Assembly (NCBI GenBank): GCA_025463615.1
Contig: JAODAU010000063.1
Coordinates: forward strand, 1 to 8,555
Reading direction: 5' to 3'
From: Microbacteriaceae bacterium
Lineage (GTDB): Bacteria; Actinomycetota; Actinomycetes; Actinomycetales; Microbacteriaceae
Length of the DNA stretch: 8,555 nucleotides
The notes below the pieces were generated by a model. The model was not told the DNA's origin, searched no databases, and saw only the letters and a list, made by a program, of their open reading frames with translations. Position numbers and translations under genes: made by a program. Position 1 is the stretch's first letter. Each line of letters starts with the position of its first letter. Of this stretch, positions 6,466 to 8,555 are shown piece after piece.

Positions 6466-7065
6466 ATGCCTCGATCAGACTCCGGTGGCGGCGGCGAGCC
6501 GCGGGGCTTCGCCCTGTTCGTGGGGCTGAGCGAGCGCACCGCCGAGCAGAACGGCGTCGAGATCGCGGATGTCGTCACCGCCCTGCGCGACGAGGTGGGC
6601 AGGCGCGTGCCGCTCGCCGAGAGCCACGCGCTGGTGGTCTCCGCGCCATCCGCGGACCCGGCGAGCGACCTCGCGGCCGTGATCACGGGCAGCGAGCGGG
6701 CCGCCGAGACGCGTGCGCCCGATCCGGCTCCCGGGAGCGCGGTGGTGATCGACCTCGCCCGGCACCGCGTGCTCATCGACGAGCGTGACGTGCACCTCAC
6801 CTACAAGGAGTTCGCGCTGCTGCAGGAGATCGTGGTGGCCGACGGGGTCGCCCTCTCACGCGACCGCCTTCGACGCGTCATCGCGACCAGCGCCGACTCG
6901 GCGGTCAACGCCCGCACGATCGACGTGCACATCCGCCGCCTTCGCGTGAAGCTGCGCGCGCACGCCGACCTCATCCACACGGTGCACGGCAGCGGCTATC
7001 GCTTCGACCGCGGGCCGAGCGTCTCGGTCGTGCGCGGCGGCACGCCCTCCCCCGACCTCTTCTGA
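6466..7065 (+). CDS. OmpR/PhoB-type winged-helix regulator without a receiver domain
   Basis: A 199-residue protein whose C-terminal part (about residues 92-181) is a clear OmpR/PhoB-type winged helix: LTYKEFALLQEIV (111-123), LSRDRLRRVI (130-139), the recognition-helix region NARTIDVHIRRLRVKLR (148-164), and the wing IHTVHGSGYRFD (170-181). The N-terminal 90 residues are not a receiver domain: the length is too short and no phospho-acceptor pattern is seen. Residues 14-60 (GFALFVGLSERTAEQ... through ALVVSAP) may form a small alpha/beta unit that I do not recognise, followed by an acidic, Ala/Pro-rich linker. The ATG has only a G-rich Shine-Dalgarno-like run (GGGGGG) nearby, and the first dozen residues are Gly/Ser-rich, so a later start is possible. 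Divergent placement next to livK makes it the probable controller of that operon; this is inference. Confidence 0.85.
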   Translation: MPRSDSGGGGEPRGFALFVGLSERTAEQNGVEIADVVTALRDEVGRRVPLAESHALVVSAPSADPASDLAAVITGSERAAETRAPDPAPGSAVVIDLARHRVLIDERDVHLTYKEFALLQEIVVADGVALSRDRLRRVIATSADSAVNARTIDVHIRRLRVKLRAHADLIHTVHGSGYRFDRGPSVSVVRGGTPSPDLF

Positions 7066-7088
7066 CCCTTCGCGGGGTGGGTCAGGGG
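7059..7088. terminator. Shared hairpin at the convergent ends of the regulator and PEBP genes
   Basis: CTGACCC (7062-7068) and GGGTCAG (7079-7085) form a perfect 7-bp stem with a 10-nt loop, extendable by two G-U pairs and one C-G pair. The TGA of each convergent gene lies inside its own arm (7063-7065 plus; 7082-7084 minus). No clear U-tract follows on either strand, so terminator function is inferred from position and symmetry. Confidence 0.45.
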
Positions 7089-7645
7089 TTCTCGTAGGTT
7101 CCGTCGAGGCGGGCGCGGCCCAGCACGTGGCCGGGCATCGCGCGGATGACGTCGTCCAGGCCGAACCGGTCGCCCAGGGCGAGCGGCGCGTCCAGAGCGA
7201 AGAGCTGGAACACGTAGGAGTGCGGCCCGTGCGACGGGATCGGCATCGGGCCGGCGTAGCCGCGGCGGCCGAGGGCGCCGTTGCCGTGGCGCAGGCCGGC
7301 GACCGCGCTCGGATGCGCGAGCGCGTTCTCGGGGAGACCGCCGAGCGCCGGGTCGATGCCGACGGCGAGTGCGTGGGTGGCCGGGGAGCCGAAGGGCACG
7401 TCCGGGTCCTGTGTGATGAGCACCAGCTCGGCCGTGCCGGGAGGTGGAGCCGTCCAAGCGAGGGCGGGCGACACGTTGGGCCCGAAGATCCGGCCGCGGT
7501 GCTCGGACGGGATCGGGGTCTCGTGCTCGAAGGCCGGGCTGGTCAGTGCGAAGTTCTCGGGCGCGGCGAGGTCGGCGCGAGCCCAGGCGAGCGTGTCGTG
7601 TCCCGCGCGACGGGTGCGGAGCGCGCGGCCGATGGGGTTGGGCAT
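7082..7645 (-). CDS. YbhB/YbcL-type PEBP (Raf kinase inhibitor-like) family protein
   Basis: A 187-residue protein of the phosphatidylethanolamine-binding protein family. Landmarks are FALTSPAF (32-39), GPNVSPALAW (55-64), DPDVP (80-84, usually DPDAP), THALAVGIDP with His91, and SHGPHSYVFQLFALD (138-152), which contains the conserved GPHxYxFxLFALD strand of the ligand pocket. Bacterial members are soluble proteins with no firmly assigned general function; some bind anionic ligands or inhibit proteases. There is no signal peptide; the first 27 residues form a basic extension before the fold. No good ribosome binding site precedes the ATG, though the start fits related actinobacterial proteins as I remember them. 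It lies 37 bp downstream of the hydrolase gene on the same strand and converges with the regulator gene. Nothing ties it to the transporter operon. Confidence 0.9.
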   Translation of the reverse strand: MPNPIGRALRTRRAGHDTLAWARADLAAPENFALTSPAFEHETPIPSEHRGRIFGPNVSPALAWTAPPPGTAELVLITQDPDVPFGSPATHALAVGIDPALGGLPENALAHPSAVAGLRHGNGALGRRGYAGPMPIPSHGPHSYVFQLFALDAPLALGDRFGLDDVIRAMPGHVLGRARLDGTYENP

Positions 7646-7662
7646 GGTTCAGCCCACGATAC

Positions 7663-7675
7663 CGGCGCTCCGCCG
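7663..7675 (-). terminator. Small hairpin between hydrolase and PEBP genes
   Basis: CGGCG (7663-7667), a 3-nt loop and CGCCG (7671-7675) form a perfect 5-bp stem just after the hydrolase stop codon. No U-run follows on the minus strand, and the hairpin sits in the 37-bp gap before the PEBP start. It could be a weak terminator, a 3' end stabiliser, or chance in GC-rich DNA. Confidence 0.2.
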
Positions 7676-7682
7676 TCGGGAT

Positions 7683-8555
7683 TTACCCCTGCACGGGCAG
7701 CTGCAGGTACGACGCGTGCTCGCCGCCCGTGTGGATGACGTGCCTGCCGCTGTTGGCGCCGACATACTCGCGGATGCCGGGCATCAGTGTGCCGAGCAGG
7801 TTGCGGGAGCTGACGACGAATCGTAACTGCTCGCCGGGGTAGAAGACCAGGCCGACGGGCAGAAGTTCGATGTCGACCTCGACGATCTCGCCGGGGGCGA
7901 GTTTCTCGACGCGGTCGAAGGTGTGGGCGGGCACGTCATCCGTCGACAGCGTGCCGTCCAGGTGCCGGAGGGAGACGCGCAGGCGGCCGTCCGAGCCCTT
8001 GTACCGCAGCACGGTCGCGCCGTGGTCCGTCACGTCGTGGGCCATCGCGCTGTGGTTGGGCGAGGTGAACGCCTGGAGCGGTGTGCCGAAGCGGTCGAGC
8101 TTCTGGATGAGCACGAAGAGGTCCAGGTCGTCCGAGCCGTCCGCCTCGACGAAGAGGTGCGCCTTCGGGTAGCCGACCAGCACGGTCTCCTCCTCGAAGG
8201 TGGCGAGGAACGACACCGCGTTCGGGTTGGAGTCGACGGCATAGCCGACCGGCACCTCGTCCGCCGGGGCGGTCGGGGTCAGCACGCGCGAACGGCCGTC
8301 GAGGTAGAACTTCGTCGACGCGACATCCGCCGGGGGGAAGGATTCCGCGGCCACCGCGACCCGGTCGCCGCCCTCGAGGTCGAGCAGCGAATAACGCACG
8401 CGCGGCATATCCTCCCAGCCGTTCCGCTCGCCCTTGACGAAGCGGTCGAAGAAGCGCAGCAGGTCGGCGCGGTTGCCCTCGTCGTAGTAGTCCGGCCACT
8501 CCTGACTGTTGTGCACGCGCAGCCACTTCTCGGTCGACGCGATGCGGCGCCAGGC
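7683..8555 (-). CDS. CocE/NonD-family hydrolase, C-terminal part (5' end beyond window)
   Basis: The frame is open to the right edge, so only the last 290 residues are visible, beginning AWRRIASTEKWLRVHNSQ. The segment EKWLRVHN...EWPDYY followed by LLRFFDRFVKGERNGWEDMPRVRYSLLD is typical of the junction between the alpha/beta-hydrolase domain and the C-terminal jelly-roll domain (PepX_C type) of CocE/NonD and X-Pro dipeptidyl-peptidase-like hydrolases. From the junction position, the His in RVHN (codon 8511-8513) may be the catalytic histidine. The remaining residues give the beta-rich domain: VGYPKAHLFVEADGSDDLDLFV, VLRYKGSDGRLRVSLRHLD, and GEIVEVDIELLPVGLVFYPGEQLRFVVSS. The catalytic Ser and Asp would lie outside the window. 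Family members cleave esters or acyl-peptide bonds; the substrate is unknown. It ends with TAA, 37 bp before the PEBP gene. Confidence 0.88.
   Translation of the reverse strand, partial: AWRRIASTEKWLRVHNSQEWPDYYDEGNRADLLRFFDRFVKGERNGWEDMPRVRYSLLDLEGGDRVAVAAESFPPADVASTKFYLDGRSRVLTPTAPADEVPVGYAVDSNPNAVSFLATFEEETVLVGYPKAHLFVEADGSDDLDLFVLIQKLDRFGTPLQAFTSPNHSAMAHDVTDHGATVLRYKGSDGRLRVSLRHLDGTLSTDDVPAHTFDRVEKLAPGEIVEVDIELLPVGLVFYPGEQLRFVVSSRNLLGTLMPGIREYVGANSGRHVIHTGGEHASYLQLPVQG

Noticed and set aside
1..8555. Mobile element, CRISPR, tRNA or phage signatures
   Set aside because: No transposase or integrase coding sequence, no spaced direct repeats, no tRNA-like fold noticed, and gene style is uniform across the window.

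Overview
The window is high-GC DNA (roughly two thirds G+C or more by eye) with third-position G/C-rich coding and short intergenic gaps. Its protein families point to an actinobacterium. The family Microbacteriaceae is my best guess, from sequence style and gene content rather than from any marker gene. There are nine protein genes, two of them cut by the window edges. I see no RNA gene, insertion sequence, CRISPR array or origin.

Region 1 (1-6253, minus strand, transcribed right to left) is one compact operon. Its order is: lipoprotein solute-binding protein (livK-like, 5090-6253); a single-chain permease that fuses LivH and LivM (3262-5064); two ABC ATPases, livG-like (2408-3265) and livF-like (1689-2411); an FMN-dependent luciferase-like monooxygenase (673-1686); a carboxymuconolactone-decarboxylase-fold protein (89-676); and the start of an alkylhydroperoxidase-domain protein (1-92, cut by the edge). 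Four of the junctions are 4-bp ATGA or GTGA overlaps. The last three genes match, from memory, the trio named KPN_01858 / Avi_7170 / Avi_7169 in TIGRFAMs, whose chemistry is not established. The simplest reading is an uptake-plus-oxidation operon: the binding protein and importer bring in a small organic solute, and the flavin monooxygenase with its two AhpD-fold partners processes it. The substrate is unknown.

Region 2 (6254-6465) is a 212-bp divergent intergenic region with several dyads and repeats that could be operators. To its right, a 199-residue regulator with an OmpR/PhoB-type winged helix but no receiver domain (6466-7065) runs on the plus strand. Its position makes it the likely local regulator of the liv-type operon.

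Region 3 (7082-8555, minus strand) holds a YbhB/PEBP-family protein and the C-terminal part of a CocE/NonD-type hydrolase. These look like ordinary chromosomal neighbours. The regulator and the PEBP gene converge, and their stop codons lie in the two arms of one short hairpin.
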